Assembly: GCF_052030545.1 (NCBI RefSeq)
Contig: NZ_JBPDIH010000002.1
Coordinates: 248,001-312,000, forward strand
Direction of reading: 5' to 3'
Length of the DNA: 64,000 nt
Source: CANMXU01 sp052030545
GTDB taxonomy: Bacteria; Pseudomonadota; Gammaproteobacteria; Enterobacterales; Alteromonadaceae
The notes beneath the pieces were generated by a model that was not told where the DNA came from, did no database searches, and saw only the letters and a list, made by a program, of their open reading frames with translations. The stretch's first letter is position 1; the number at the start of each line of letters is the position of its first letter. Positions 17,788 through 26,522 of this stretch are shown piece by piece. The position numbers and the translations under genes were made by a program.

Positions 17788-18053
17788 TAGGGGCTGTTCA
17801 TCTTTCGTGTTTATTTTTGCAGCAGTTTATCGGTATTTAGACAAAGCATTGTGATTGCTATGTGGTTATTCCACATGAAAGCGCAATAATGCAGTATAAA
17901 TGCCTAGAAACGCTGCCCTTGGGGGTCAATTAAACGCTATTTCTTCATCGTTGTTCACAACTTATATGGAACAACCATGCTGTGTTTTTCACGCCTTGAA
18001 CAAAAAGCGTTTACGTTGAACAAAATTTAACCTCGAAAGTTCAACAGACCCTA
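17788..18053. repeat. MITE-like element with 20-bp inverted ends (element 3)
   Basis: A 266-bp segment starting TAGGGGCTGTTCATCTTTCG and ending with its inverted complement (18034-18053), 17 of 20 positions matching. The right end recurs at 23718-23744. The AGGGTCTGTTGA-type tip is reminiscent of insertion-sequence ends. No gene is visible inside. The remaining bases up to rraB (18054-18202) show nothing I can name. Confidence 0.6.
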
Positions 18054-18202
18054 ATCAAACGCGCAAGTTAATATGTTATTTGGGCATTAGTTGCGCGTTA
18101 ATTGCTTAATTATAATGCTAACTTTTAGAATAACAAGTCGATGGCATTGTAAAAGTTATGATGTAAGCAAAAGATGCATTAAAGCAAATAAAAACCAGCG
18201 CA

Positions 18203-18553
18203 TTATTCTTCGAAGTAAGTGCCCCAGCCGTCGTAATCAATGTTACATTGTTTGGCTAGGTTAAACATGGCTTCGGTTTCATCAATAATAATATCGAACT
18301 CTAATGCCTGCTCTGTCACAATATCAAAGGCAAACACTTTATCGCCGTTTTCCAACTCTGCTTCTTCTGGCTCTTCAATTTCATAACCCATTTTAAAGGC
18401 AGTTACCGCGGCTTTTTCCAGTAAATCAAAATCGACACTCGAAAAGTGATGCTCTATGGTATGGTGAACTTCTTCGTTAGTACCGTCTTCAATTAGGGCA
18501 TTAATTAGCTCTTGCGTATGCTCTACCCATTCTTGCATTGCTTGGTCTTTCAT
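18203..18553 (-). CDS. rraB: Regulator of ribonuclease E activity B
   Basis: Small acidic cytoplasmic protein (RraB/YjgD family) that binds RNase E and modulates mRNA decay. The family core is visible as TIEHHFSSVDFDLLEKAAVTAFKMGYE and the C-terminal signature YDGWGTYFEE, matching the E. coli protein. It lacks the acidic tail that lengthens E. coli RraB to 138 residues. Start chosen at ATG 18551-18553, with AGAG 9 bp upstream; a GTG one codon earlier is possible. It follows plsC by 24 bp on the same strand, so the two are probably co-transcribed. Confidence 0.92.
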   Translation of the reverse strand: MKDQAMQEWVEHTQELINALIEDGTNEEVHHTIEHHFSSVDFDLLEKAAVTAFKMGYEIEEPEEAELENGDKVFAFDIVTEQALEFDIIIDETEAMFNLAKQCNIDYDGWGTYFEE

Positions 18554-18577
18554 CACTATATTCTCTAAATTTGTCGC

Positions 18578-19324
18578 TTACTTTATCTTAGCAGAGCTAG
18601 GCATTTCATTGCCTGTTTCAATGCTAAGTTCTTCAATTTTTTTCAACATAACTTCGCGCGTATCATTAGCGAGTTTTCTGATGGTCGCTTTGTCGTCGTC
18701 ATCAATCGAAACTGGCGCTAAAAATTCAACAATAAATTTGCCATTATCCCAGCGATTTAACTTTATTGCGTTATGTAGGTTACTTGCACAAATGGGCACG
18801 ATAGGCACATCAGCTTTTGCTGCGGTTCTAAAAGCACCGGTTTTAAACGGTAGTAAGCCTTTACCATTGCTGCGTGTCCCTTCAGGAAATAACCACACCG
18901 ACAACTGCTTTTCGCGAATTTTCTCAGCGGTTAATTCTATGGTATTCATCGCTTTTGAGCTGTTATTGCGGTCAATTAAAATGTTACCAGTAAGCCAATA
19001 CATTTGACCAAAAAATGGGATCCATTTTAAACTTTTTTTACCTATGCTAACGGTGCCAGGTAAAACTGCGTTGCTAAGCGTGAAAATATCGTAACTGTTT
19101 TGATGATTACAAATGTAAACCACAGGACCAATATTCTTGACCGACTCAGGCATTCTAATTTCAACCGTTACGCCAAGAATTTTTGCTACTTTGCCTAAAA
19201 TTTTTGCCGCAATATGAACATTATTGCGGTGAAATGGGCGAAATAAGCAAAAAATACACGAGAATACTGAGATGCCGATTAAAGCAAACAAAAGTGCCAA
19301 TAGGCGAACAATAGCTAACAACAC
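18578..19324 (-). CDS. plsC: 1-acyl-sn-glycerol-3-phosphate acyltransferase
   Basis: Inner-membrane acyltransferase that converts lysophosphatidate to phosphatidate in phospholipid synthesis. An N-terminal membrane segment (about 3-27) precedes the acyltransferase motifs: NHQNSYD with His74 and Asp79 (HX4D), an arginine-containing block near 115-120 (LIDRNNS) and FPEGTRS at 146-152. Length 248 is normal. It lies last but one in a minus-strand run from the aldo/keto reductase to rraB with gaps of 24-73 bp. No terminator was found within the run. Confidence 0.95.
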   Translation of the reverse strand: MLLAIVRLLALLFALIGISVFSCIFCLFRPFHRNNVHIAAKILGKVAKILGVTVEIRMPESVKNIGPVVYICNHQNSYDIFTLSNAVLPGTVSIGKKSLKWIPFFGQMYWLTGNILIDRNNSSKAMNTIELTAEKIREKQLSVWLFPEGTRSNGKGLLPFKTGAFRTAAKADVPIVPICASNLHNAIKLNRWDNGKFIVEFLAPVSIDDDDKATIRKLANDTREVMLKKIEELSIETGNEMPSSAKIK

Positions 19325-19394
19325 GAGTTCCTATAAATTTTTCAAGGCGCAAGTATACATTGAAACAAGGCAATTACATTAGTAAATGTGCGAA

Positions 19395-19988
19395 TTAAGG
19401 TTCAATTTGTCCAATGACATTTTCAATGGTCATAATGCCAAACATCACTTTTTTAATGAAAGACTCTGAGCTACTGACCAAGTTAAAGTTAGGGTGTTGC
19501 GACCAAACTGACTGTAAACGCTGATCTAATTCCACTGCTTTTTGTTCACTTTCATTTCTTATTGGGTTATTGCTGCGAATGCCTTGCCCAGATTTCGCCG
19601 CAGTTTCAAAAAAAATCACGGCATCGTATCGGCTAAGTTCAAATTCAAGGCTGGTATTCATGGTCTCAAAAAAATCTTGTTCACTGCCCGGCCAATACGC
19701 TAAGCCGTCTAAAGTGCCGCGATCACACAATATCAAACACTCTGGAAACATAGCGCGCTGGGTATCTTCTAAGTTTTTTTGCAAGTTGAAGATCGTTTTT
19801 TGCTGTGCAGCTATCACTTCAGGCTTATCAGAGCGTTCAATGCCGCCGCTAAAAATCATCGTGGCAGACTCAGGCACTGAGGCTAGTTGCCCAGAAAATT
19901 CTCGACGAAATAAATCTAATGCCGTGGTTTTTCCACCGCCAGGGCCACCTGTTAACACAATACGCTTTTTCATTTGCAAACTATTCAT
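19395..19988 (-). CDS. AAA_28-type ATP-binding protein
   Basis: P-loop NTPase of 197 residues. The Walker A motif GGPGGGKTT lies at 14-22, and an aspartate-rich LILCDRGTLDGLAYW follows near 105-120, as in AAA_28 proteins and in small nucleoside or metabolite kinases. Start at ATG 19986-19988 is supported by AAGG 5 bp upstream. Its function is not established; the fold suggests phosphoryl transfer to a small molecule. The neighbours (prenyltransferase, PlsC) do not settle the role. Confidence 0.75.
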   Translation of the reverse strand: MNSLQMKKRIVLTGGPGGGKTTALDLFRREFSGQLASVPESATMIFSGGIERSDKPEVIAAQQKTIFNLQKNLEDTQRAMFPECLILCDRGTLDGLAYWPGSEQDFFETMNTSLEFELSRYDAVIFFETAAKSGQGIRSNNPIRNESEQKAVELDQRLQSVWSQHPNFNLVSSSESFIKKVMFGIMTIENVIGQIEP

Positions 19989-20061
19989 TTAACCTTCCCC
20001 TTTTTATTACCCACATATTCCCTCAATATTACTCAAATATTACCCAAGCTTTTTTATGCAT

Positions 20062-20940
20062 TTACCACCAAAGCGATATGCCTAACAACAGCGGAGTGAG
20101 TATACTTGCCATAACATTTAACGCCAGAAAGTGTGGCTGCTCGCCAATTCTGTCGTGGTATTTAATCGCGCCATAAAGGGCAATATAACCTAAAAGCATC
20201 GGCAATAAGGCGATTAAGCTCAAAGTTGGTAGCATTTCTCTGCTAATAAAAACAAATAATAAAGCCATCGCGGTAGTTAACATCAAGCCATAAACAAGAT
20301 TGCTCACTGACGTACCGTAAGCAATTGGTAAATGATAACGACCAACGGTTTTATCGGCTTCAATATCAGGGTATTGATTAAGTAGTAACAAGTTATTGAT
20401 CAACAAAAATGGGATCAGTGAAAGCAAAAGACCTTGCCCAGTAAATGCGCCAGTTAACACAAATTGGGTGCCAATAACCATCATCACACCGATACCAAGT
20501 CCCGGTGAAACTAAACATAACCACGGCTGTTTATTTATATATCGGGTATAACTAACAATAATTAGCATGCCAAACAACCCAAACGGAATAAGCGCTAAGC
20601 CACGTAAATAAACAAAATATCCACCTACTGCTAATAAGCCTGCTAGCGATAATACGCCAAAGAAAAAAACATTGCGCGACTCGCTAGGCTCAGACACTAA
20701 ACCACCGCTACCGCCACTAAACGGCGTTTTTTGCGTTTTAAGATCTAAGCCACTTTCAAAGTCTTGATGTTCATTTAAAACATTTACGCTGATATTAGCT
20801 AAAATTCCTGCTAAAAAAATCAAAACAATCAGGCTACTATCAATATCCCCTGCCACTGTCATTGCGCCATAAAAAACGCACATTACTGGCAACAATAAAA
20901 AAGGAATACGCATTGTTGCCACTAAAGTTTTGATATTCAT
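20062..20940 (-). CDS. UbiA-family membrane prenyltransferase
   Basis: Polytopic protein of 292 residues with about eight to nine hydrophobic helices. It has the two Asp-rich motifs of the UbiA superfamily: NEHQDFESGLD at 56-66 and NQYPDIEADKTVGR further on. Such enzymes move a polyprenyl group from its diphosphate to an aromatic or other acceptor, using Mg. It is closer in style to MenA-like proteins than to UbiA proper, judged by the NEHQD form of motif 1, but the acceptor cannot be named. It is 34 bp downstream of the aldo/keto reductase. Confidence 0.85.
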   Translation of the reverse strand: MNIKTLVATMRIPFLLLPVMCVFYGAMTVAGDIDSSLIVLIFLAGILANISVNVLNEHQDFESGLDLKTQKTPFSGGSGGLVSEPSESRNVFFFGVLSLAGLLAVGGYFVYLRGLALIPFGLFGMLIIVSYTRYINKQPWLCLVSPGLGIGVMMVIGTQFVLTGAFTGQGLLLSLIPFLLINNLLLLNQYPDIEADKTVGRYHLPIAYGTSVSNLVYGLMLTTAMALLFVFISREMLPTLSLIALLPMLLGYIALYGAIKYHDRIGEQPHFLALNVMASILTPLLLGISLWW

Positions 20941-20974
20941 TTACCGATTTATCTCATCTATTTAAAAGTGTCGA

Positions 20975-21892
20975 TTATGGCACAGACTCGCCATTACGCG
21001 CTTCAAATAATCGATACCAATCTTCTTTTTGATAATGAATTGCCAACGCTGCGGTCGCTGCTTCAATACGTGCTGGCATTGTTGAACCAATGATCGGGCA
21101 AATATTCGCAGGATGCAAACACAACCAAGCTAAAATCACCTGCCAAGGCTCGGCTTGATATTTTTCGCTTTGTGACAATAACTCTGCTTCAATTCGCAAC
21201 TCATCAGTCGATGAAAAAGTATTACCCCAGGCTGAATAAGCGACACCACCTAAAGGACACCATGCAACGGGCATAATATTGTGCATTTGACATTGGCTTA
21301 ATGTGCCATCGGTAAATGCGTTAGTATTGTGAATATTCATTTCAACTTGATTGACCACAACTGGCATAGGTAGTGCCGACTGCAACAACGAGACTTGCGC
21401 AGGGCTAAAGTTACTGACACCAAAATGTTTAACCTTGCCACTGGCTTTTAACAAGGCAAACGCTTCAGCAATTTCGTTTACATCCATTAAAAAGTCAGGG
21501 CGGTGCACTAAAAATAAATCGAGCGCATCAACATTAAGCCTTGATAACGACCCTTCTGCACTTTTAATTAAATGTTCGCGACTATTATCGTAGCGAGCAG
21601 GATCGCCAGCATTGGGTTGATTAGCAAAACGCACGCCCGCTTTTGAGGTAACAATTAGCTTGTCTCTTAATTGCGGCGACTCTTTTATCACTTCGCCAAA
21701 TAAAGCTTCGCTATGACCGCCACCATAAATATCGGCATGATCAAAATGATTATAGCCCGCATCAATTGCCGCATGAATGGCATGCTTGCCGTTTACTCGG
21801 TCTTCTAAACTATTGTCACCACTAATGCGCATACAGCCATAAATTAAGCGCGAGCTTTTGAGTCCTGTATTAGCCAAATCAAGATGTTGCAT
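20975..21892 (-). CDS. aldo/keto reductase
   Basis: NADPH-dependent oxidoreductase with a TIM-barrel fold, 305 residues. The catalytic tetrad is visible: Asp51 and Tyr56 in FDHADIYGGG, Lys84 in VTSKAGVR and His130 in LFLVHRPD. A C-terminal cofactor segment follows (CPIIGSTMPARIEAA). It resembles the E. coli YdhF group. It heads a minus-strand run with the prenyltransferase, the ATPase, plsC and rraB. Natural substrate unknown. Confidence 0.92.
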   Translation of the reverse strand: MQHLDLANTGLKSSRLIYGCMRISGDNSLEDRVNGKHAIHAAIDAGYNHFDHADIYGGGHSEALFGEVIKESPQLRDKLIVTSKAGVRFANQPNAGDPARYDNSREHLIKSAEGSLSRLNVDALDLFLVHRPDFLMDVNEIAEAFALLKASGKVKHFGVSNFSPAQVSLLQSALPMPVVVNQVEMNIHNTNAFTDGTLSQCQMHNIMPVAWCPLGGVAYSAWGNTFSSTDELRIEAELLSQSEKYQAEPWQVILAWLCLHPANICPIIGSTMPARIEAATAALAIHYQKEDWYRLFEARNGESVP

Positions 21893-22064
21893 ATATATTC
21901 CTTTTAAAATTCTTATACTTTTAGTTTATGCCCATCAGGTTAAAAAGACACTCAATATTGACAAATAACAAACGTATTCATTGCCTTGCATTTAAGCGAA
22001 AGCTGTAACAAATCAACAAAGTATTTGTCACATCTTCGTCATACAAAAGCTCTACCTTAGCGAT

Positions 22065-22583
22065 ATGACTATGCTTAATAAGATTTATCAATACGACTTA
22101 CGCCTGCTACTTTGGTGCAGAAAGTCGGCTAACTCCGCTGGATATATCACCTTAGTACGTGCTATTTCCAAAAGCGGCGACGGCTACATGCAAGTTGTAT
22201 TGCCAGCTATCTGTGCGCTGCTCATTCCTGTTGTTGGCGAGCAGTTTTTATTATTAGCACTGAAAAGTTTCTTAATTGAACGCATTCTTTATTTCTTTTT
22301 AAAACACACCTTAAAACGTCGCCGACCACCAGAAATTGTGCCGTTATTTTCAAGCATTATTACCGCTTCTGACAAATTTAGCTTTCCGTCAGGGCATACA
22401 ATGGCGGCATTTTTATTGGCCGGTTTATCTGTCTCTGTACTTGGCGGTCATGCCTACCCTATTTATTTGTGGGCAATTGCCGTTGGATCATCTCGGGTAA
22501 TTTTAGGCGTGCACTTTCCAACAGATATTTTAGCTGGCGCACTTATCGGTACCTTAATCGCAAATATGGTTATTTATTTATGA
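22065..22583 (+). CDS. PAP2-family membrane phosphatase
   Basis: Integral membrane phosphatase of the PAP2 (type 2 phosphatidic acid phosphatase) superfamily, 172 residues with about five helices. The three signature blocks are complete: KX6RP at Lys80-Pro88, PSGH at 108-111, and SRX5HX3D at Ser143 to Asp154. The lipid phosphate substrate is unknown. It overlaps the downstream glycosyltransferase gene by ATGA, so the two are translationally coupled and may act on one lipid-linked product. Confidence 0.92.
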   Translation: MTMLNKIYQYDLRLLLWCRKSANSAGYITLVRAISKSGDGYMQVVLPAICALLIPVVGEQFLLLALKSFLIERILYFFLKHTLKRRRPPEIVPLFSSIITASDKFSFPSGHTMAAFLLAGLSVSVLGGHAYPIYLWAIAVGSSRVILGVHFPTDILAGALIGTLIANMVIYL

Positions 22584-23620
22584 AAATACTTTACGGAATT
22601 CAAGCCACAGGCAATGGGCATATCGCACGTAGCCGAGTAATGGCTAAATACTTTAGCGAGCACAATGCTGACGTGACTTATTTTTTTTCAGGACGTGAAA
22701 AAGATAAGTTGTTTGAAATGGACTGTTTTGGCGATTTTCTCCATCGCAGAGGGTTAACCTTTAGCACGATTTCAGGAAAAATAAATATTCGAAAAAGTGT
22801 CTTAACAAATAACGTACCTCGCTTTGTTTACGATGTCGCTAAGCTCGATGTTAGCCAATACGATTTAATTATTACCGACTTTGAACCTATTACCGCTTGG
22901 GCAGGCAAGCTCAAGAATAAACACGTTTTAGGTGTTGGTCATCAGTACGCCTTTGGCGCGTCGACACCTTGTAGCGGCGAAAACTGGTTAGGTAAAAATA
23001 TTATGCGTCATTTTGCCCCAACCGATACTTCAATTGGTTTGCATTGGTATCCGTATGACAAAAAAATACTCCCGCCGATTATCGATACCGAGCTAACGAA
23101 GCAAACACCAAACAACGCGATTTTGGTCTATTTACCGTTTGAAAATCAAAAAAAGGTAACTGCCTTATTAAACCAGTTTAATGGCCAACACTTTATTCAA
23201 TACTCGCCTGACTTGGTCGACGGGTTTGTGAATAATGTTAATCAAAAACAAACCTGCTACCAAGGCTTTAAGCACGATTTAGCGCGCGCCTCTGGGGTAA
23301 TATGCAACAGCGGCTTTGAGTTAATTAGCGAGTGTTTGCATTTAGGTTTACCGGTACTAACCAAGCCAGTTAAAGATCAAATGGAGCAAGAATCTAATGC
23401 GTTTGCCCTTTACCAACTAGGGTTAGCCAAAGTGATGAAAAAATTAGATGAGCAAAAAATTTCTCATTGGTTAAATCAAATTGCGCTTGCCAACCAAGCT
23501 AATAATCATGCAACACCCAATGTCGCAAAAGAGTTAGTAAAATGGATTTTAGCCGGCGATTGGCAGCGTCCAGAAGTGCTTTCAGATCAACTTTGGTTAC
23601 CGCAACAACACACGCTTTAG
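22580..23620 (+). CDS. MJ1255/VC2487-family glycosyltransferase
   Basis: Cytoplasmic GT-B-type glycosyltransferase of 346 residues in the MJ1255/VC2487 family. It opens with MKILYGIQATGNGHIARS, the UDP-glycosyltransferase-like N-terminal loop, and has the C-terminal nucleotide-sugar region ICNSGFELISECLHLGLPVLTKP. I use the ATG at 22580, which overlaps the PAP2 stop (ATGA); an upstream in-frame ATG at 22469 lies inside the PAP2 gene and adds 37 non-homologous residues. Pairing with a PAP2 phosphatase suggests glycolipid modification, but the acceptor is unknown. Confidence 0.88.
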   Translation: MKILYGIQATGNGHIARSRVMAKYFSEHNADVTYFFSGREKDKLFEMDCFGDFLHRRGLTFSTISGKINIRKSVLTNNVPRFVYDVAKLDVSQYDLIITDFEPITAWAGKLKNKHVLGVGHQYAFGASTPCSGENWLGKNIMRHFAPTDTSIGLHWYPYDKKILPPIIDTELTKQTPNNAILVYLPFENQKKVTALLNQFNGQHFIQYSPDLVDGFVNNVNQKQTCYQGFKHDLARASGVICNSGFELISECLHLGLPVLTKPVKDQMEQESNAFALYQLGLAKVMKKLDEQKISHWLNQIALANQANNHATPNVAKELVKWILAGDWQRPEVLSDQLWLPQQHTL

Positions 23621-23650
23621 GGTTACCATTGACATCGTACTTATGCTATC

Positions 23651-23687
23651 GGTGATCTTACCGGCAAGCTAATTTGGCAAGATCACC
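23651..23687. terminator. Hairpin after the glycosyltransferase gene
   Basis: GGTGATCTT pairs with AAGATCACC around a 19-nt loop, followed by a short T-containing stretch. A possible terminator for the PAP2-glycosyltransferase pair, weaker than others in the window because the T-run is interrupted. Confidence 0.4.
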
Positions 23688-23717
23688 ACACATTTTCTTA
23701 CATCAGCAAACCAAAAC

Positions 23718-23744
23718 TTAACCTTTAAAGTTCAACAGACCCTA
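23718..23744 (+). repeat. Solo end of MITE-like element 3
   Basis: 25 of 27 bases match 18027-18053, including an unbroken 18-bp AAAGTTCAACAGACCCTA. No convincing partner end is found to its left, so it is probably a remnant. Confidence 0.6.
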
Positions 23745-23840
23745 GGCATTGATGCCCTAATAAGGCTATTATCAAGGAGCGATACGTTCGACTGTTATCA
23801 CATGTCGTCGCGTTATCTTTTCATTTAATAAGGATTTGTT

Positions 23841-24230
23841 ATGAAGCTTTTTTTACCTGTGCTATCGCTGTTATTGGTGGCTTGTCAAAGCACCTCTTCC
23901 GCTACACCAGAAGAAAAATTTGTTGATGTTTATATCAGTAAAGGTGACAAACAGTGTCATTTTGGCGGTATTTCACTGGCTAAGGCAAAAGGATATTTAT
24001 TGGAAGAAAATATTAGCGTTTCTCAGGCAAGCTGCGCAGTAATAACGGGAATGGCCTACCCTTCTGTATGTGGTGGTGCTACTGGCAATATTTATCTATT
24101 TACCATAGATGCAGCCAAATTAAATGCTGCCAAAGCGATCGGCTTTATTCCAGCTGCCGCTTTAACCACTAAAAAATTAGGCTATCAAGTACAAAAATGC
24201 CAAAAAGTGATCAACAACAAAAACATGTAA
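23841..24230 (+). CDS. Small lipoprotein of unknown function
   Basis: 129-residue protein with a clear lipoprotein signal (MKLFLPVLSLLLVAC, lipidated Cys15) and AAGGA upstream of the ATG. The mature part has four further cysteines (in QCHFGG, SCAVITG, SVCGG and QKCQK), probably two disulfides in the periplasm. I do not recognise the family. It stands alone between the glycosyltransferase and heptamer array B, which starts 20 bp after its stop. Confidence 0.75.
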   Translation: MKLFLPVLSLLLVACQSTSSATPEEKFVDVYISKGDKQCHFGGISLAKAKGYLLEENISVSQASCAVITGMAYPSVCGGATGNIYLFTIDAAKLNAAKAIGFIPAAALTTKKLGYQVQKCQKVINNKNM

Positions 24231-24250
24231 ACCGGAGCAGAGCTAGCGGT

Positions 24251-24421
24251 AAGTGGAAAGTGATAAGCGGTAAGTTGAAAGCTGCAAGTGAAAAGCTGTA
24301 AGTGGAAAGGCGTAAGCGGTAAGTTGAAAGCTAAAAGCGGCAAGCGGTAAGCGGTAAGCGGTAAGTGGAAAGCTGTAAGCTGAAAGTTGAAAGTTGAAAG
24401 TTGAAAGTTGAAAGTTGAAAG
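24251..24421 (+). repeat. Heptanucleotide array B (24 units)
   Basis: The longest and most regular array: 24 consecutive 7-bp units plus AAG, every one beginning AAG without a phase error. Variants are AAGCGGT, AAGTGGA, AAGCTGT and a final run of five AAGTTGA. It begins 20 bp after the small lipoprotein stop and reads in its sense direction. Confidence 0.97.
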
Positions 24422-24446
24422 CATCGCAATAACCGAATGTGGATAA

Positions 24447-24468
24447 AAAAAGCGCCGAAGCGCTTTTT
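24447..24468. terminator. Terminator of the TonB2 operon
   Basis: AAAAAGCGC, a CGAA loop, then GCGCTTTTT, with T-runs on both strands. It lies 34 bp beyond the stop of the TPR gene and closes the minus-strand operon; it can also stop plus-strand transcription from array B. Confidence 0.88.
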
Positions 24469-24502
24469 CTTTTGCCAAGCTTGCTAAGCGTTTAAAGCAC
24501 CG

Positions 24503-25810
24503 TTATTTACGTGTCATCGCTAGTTGCAATTGATAGGTTTTTTCACGCTCGACGTATTTGGTCCATTGGCTGGCCATTTTACTCGCTTTTGGAAAAGATA
24601 ACGCTTGTTCAAACGCGCTGAGTGACTCTTCAAAGTTTTTCAAATTAAAATGCGCCATACCTAACACAAGATAAACGTTACCCATGCGCTCTACACCGCC
24701 GCGCTTAAGTGCAGTTTCTGCAGAATTTATCGCTAATTGCCACTTATCCGTATTTAAATAGCTTTGCGCTAATTGCGAGTCAAACTCACCATTGTCTGAT
24801 GTTTTCGACGCTGCAATTAATACCGGTATCGCTCTATCATCTTCTTTGGCGGCAATAAACGCTTGTGCCTGCATCGATAAGTATTTAGTTTCAGGCGCGA
24901 CTTTTCCTTGTTCAAACGCTTCTTCTAACAGTATCGCCGCTTTAAATGGCACATTGTGATAAAGGTATAATTGCGCCAGCGAAATAATATCAGATGATTT
25001 TTCGATATAACCTGCTTGCCAGGCTGCTTCCATTACCGCTAGTTGTTTATCTTCTTGGCCAATTTCAGCGTACATACCGCCAAGTTGCAGCCAATACGCT
25101 GGTTTGTCGTAATAACGCACCAAGGCTTCCATCACCTTTGTTACTTGCTCAGGTTGCTTGAGCTCGTAAAAACAAGCACGTTGCAGGATCAACCAATTTT
25201 CTTTTGGAATATCACCTTTTGCAGTAACCTCATCAATCGCTAATTCTATATGCGATAAGGCTTGTGGGTATTGCTTGTCTTGATAATAGACTTGCGCAAA
25301 CAACACTTGTTGTGTGCTAGTAAGTGCTTTGCCATTTAACTCGCGCCATTGATTTAAAAACACCAACGACTTTTTATAATCTTGTTGCTGCATGGCCAGT
25401 TGTGCTAACGAATATAAGGTTGATAATCGTAAACTTGCCGGGATCGCTTCTTGTGCAACCACATTTTCAAAACTATCAATCGCCATTGCAACATCGTCGT
25501 TGCCATAATACATAAAGCCATAAAAGTTCCACAGCATGGCTTTTTCATAGCTGTTTAAACTGTCGATACGATCTTTAACTTCATCGAGTACTTCAAAGCC
25601 AGCAATTTTGTCACCTTCATCGGCTAATTTTTGCGCGCGAGCAAGCTGTGCATAGACACGATTTCGCATCGCGGGCACTTTCACTGACGCCTTGGCACCT
25701 GCCTCTTGAGCCGCCATAACTTGATTAAACTGACCACCGCTAAGTAGCGTTGGCGCGATGTAACTTGCGCTAACTAAACAAATAAACTGCGCTAATTTTC
25801 TAATTTTCAT
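24503..25810 (-). CDS. TPR-repeat periplasmic protein of the TonB2 system
   Basis: Secreted 435-residue protein: signal peptide (about 1-33, ending MAA), then helical tetratricopeptide-type repeats, for example ALWNFYGFMYYGNDDVAMAID, TLYSLAQLAMQQQDYKKSL and YLVLGMAHFNLKNFEESLSAFEQAL. Its fixed place as last gene after tonB matches the TPR protein of Vibrio and Shewanella TonB2 loci, where such a partner assists the energiser. It acts in the periplasm, probably as a scaffold; direct binding to TonB is inference. Confidence 0.85.
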   Translation of the reverse strand: MKIRKLAQFICLVSASYIAPTLLSGGQFNQVMAAQEAGAKASVKVPAMRNRVYAQLARAQKLADEGDKIAGFEVLDEVKDRIDSLNSYEKAMLWNFYGFMYYGNDDVAMAIDSFENVVAQEAIPASLRLSTLYSLAQLAMQQQDYKKSLVFLNQWRELNGKALTSTQQVLFAQVYYQDKQYPQALSHIELAIDEVTAKGDIPKENWLILQRACFYELKQPEQVTKVMEALVRYYDKPAYWLQLGGMYAEIGQEDKQLAVMEAAWQAGYIEKSSDIISLAQLYLYHNVPFKAAILLEEAFEQGKVAPETKYLSMQAQAFIAAKEDDRAIPVLIAASKTSDNGEFDSQLAQSYLNTDKWQLAINSAETALKRGGVERMGNVYLVLGMAHFNLKNFEESLSAFEQALSFPKASKMASQWTKYVEREKTYQLQLAMTRK

Positions 25811-25889
25811 CTCTTTCTCGCTATCTTATTTTTTGCCTGTCGCTCACTTATTTACCTAGCGTAAAGCGTAAGCGACAGCCAAAACGCAA

Positions 25890-26519
25890 TTAACCATCAA
25901 TTTCAAAAGTAATTCTATTTTGTACACCAGCCACTTCCATCGGCTGGCCATCCACCACCCGTGGCTTGTATTTAAACTTACTGGCGGCATCAATCGCTGC
26001 TTGGTCAAAAATATTTTCAGGCTCGGCTTCAATCACAAACGGTTTGATCACTGAACCATTTTTACTGACGGTAAACTCCACAATCACATACCCTTGAATA
26101 CCGCGCGCTTGTGCACGACGAGGATAAACTGGCGCGACTTTTACAATCGGTAAATAGTCACCGTCACCGGTATCAAGCGATAAGCCGCCCGATAAACCTG
26201 CGTCAATTTGCACGTCGGTAGCAAAATTGGCAACACTGGCGGTTGCATTAGGATTAGCCTGCTGCATTTGCGGCTGCTCCATTGGCGGTGGTGGCTCTTT
26301 TGGTTTAGGCGGCTTTTGTGGTTTACGATCTTTTTTAACGATCGCTTCTTCTTTCTTTAAACGAATGAAGTCTAAAACATTGCCTCTTGGCGGTTCGGTC
26401 ATTACATCATTACCGCCTGAAATTATCGCCTGCATGCCCCAAAGCAAAACAAGGGTCATTGAAATTGCAAGTAAAGCAGCAAGCGAATATCGCAGTGCTT
26501 TATTTAAACCGTTCAACAT
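25890..26519 (-). CDS. tonB: Energy transducer TonB (TonB2 type)
   Basis: Links the ExbB-ExbD proton channel to outer-membrane receptors. An N-terminal anchor helix (about 8-32) is followed by a Pro/Lys-rich spanner (KPQKPPKPKEPPPPMEQP) and the C-terminal TonB domain (YPRRAQARGIQGYVIVEFTV to the end). At 209 residues it has a short periplasmic spanner, as in TonB2-class proteins. The start is 3 bp after exbD, indicating coupling. It could serve both large receptors in this window. Confidence 0.94.
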   Translation of the reverse strand: MLNGLNKALRYSLAALLAISMTLVLLWGMQAIISGGNDVMTEPPRGNVLDFIRLKKEEAIVKKDRKPQKPPKPKEPPPPMEQPQMQQANPNATASVANFATDVQIDAGLSGGLSLDTGDGDYLPIVKVAPVYPRRAQARGIQGYVIVEFTVSKNGSVIKPFVIEAEPENIFDQAAIDAASKFKYKPRVVDGQPMEVAGVQNRITFEIDG

Positions 26520-26522
26520 GGT

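Noticed and set aside
22469..22579. 37-residue N-terminal extension of the glycosyltransferase
   Set aside because: It lies within the PAP2 gene in another frame; the ATGA overlap start at 22580 begins at the conserved MKILYG.
24251..24421. Possible CRISPR array
   Set aside because: Units are 7 bp with no spacers, and no cas gene is present anywhere in the window.
24185..24478. 97-codon minus-strand open frame rich in LSTFNFQL-type repeats
   Set aside because: It is a translation of heptamer array B in an arbitrary frame; period-7 DNA yields such peptides without selection.
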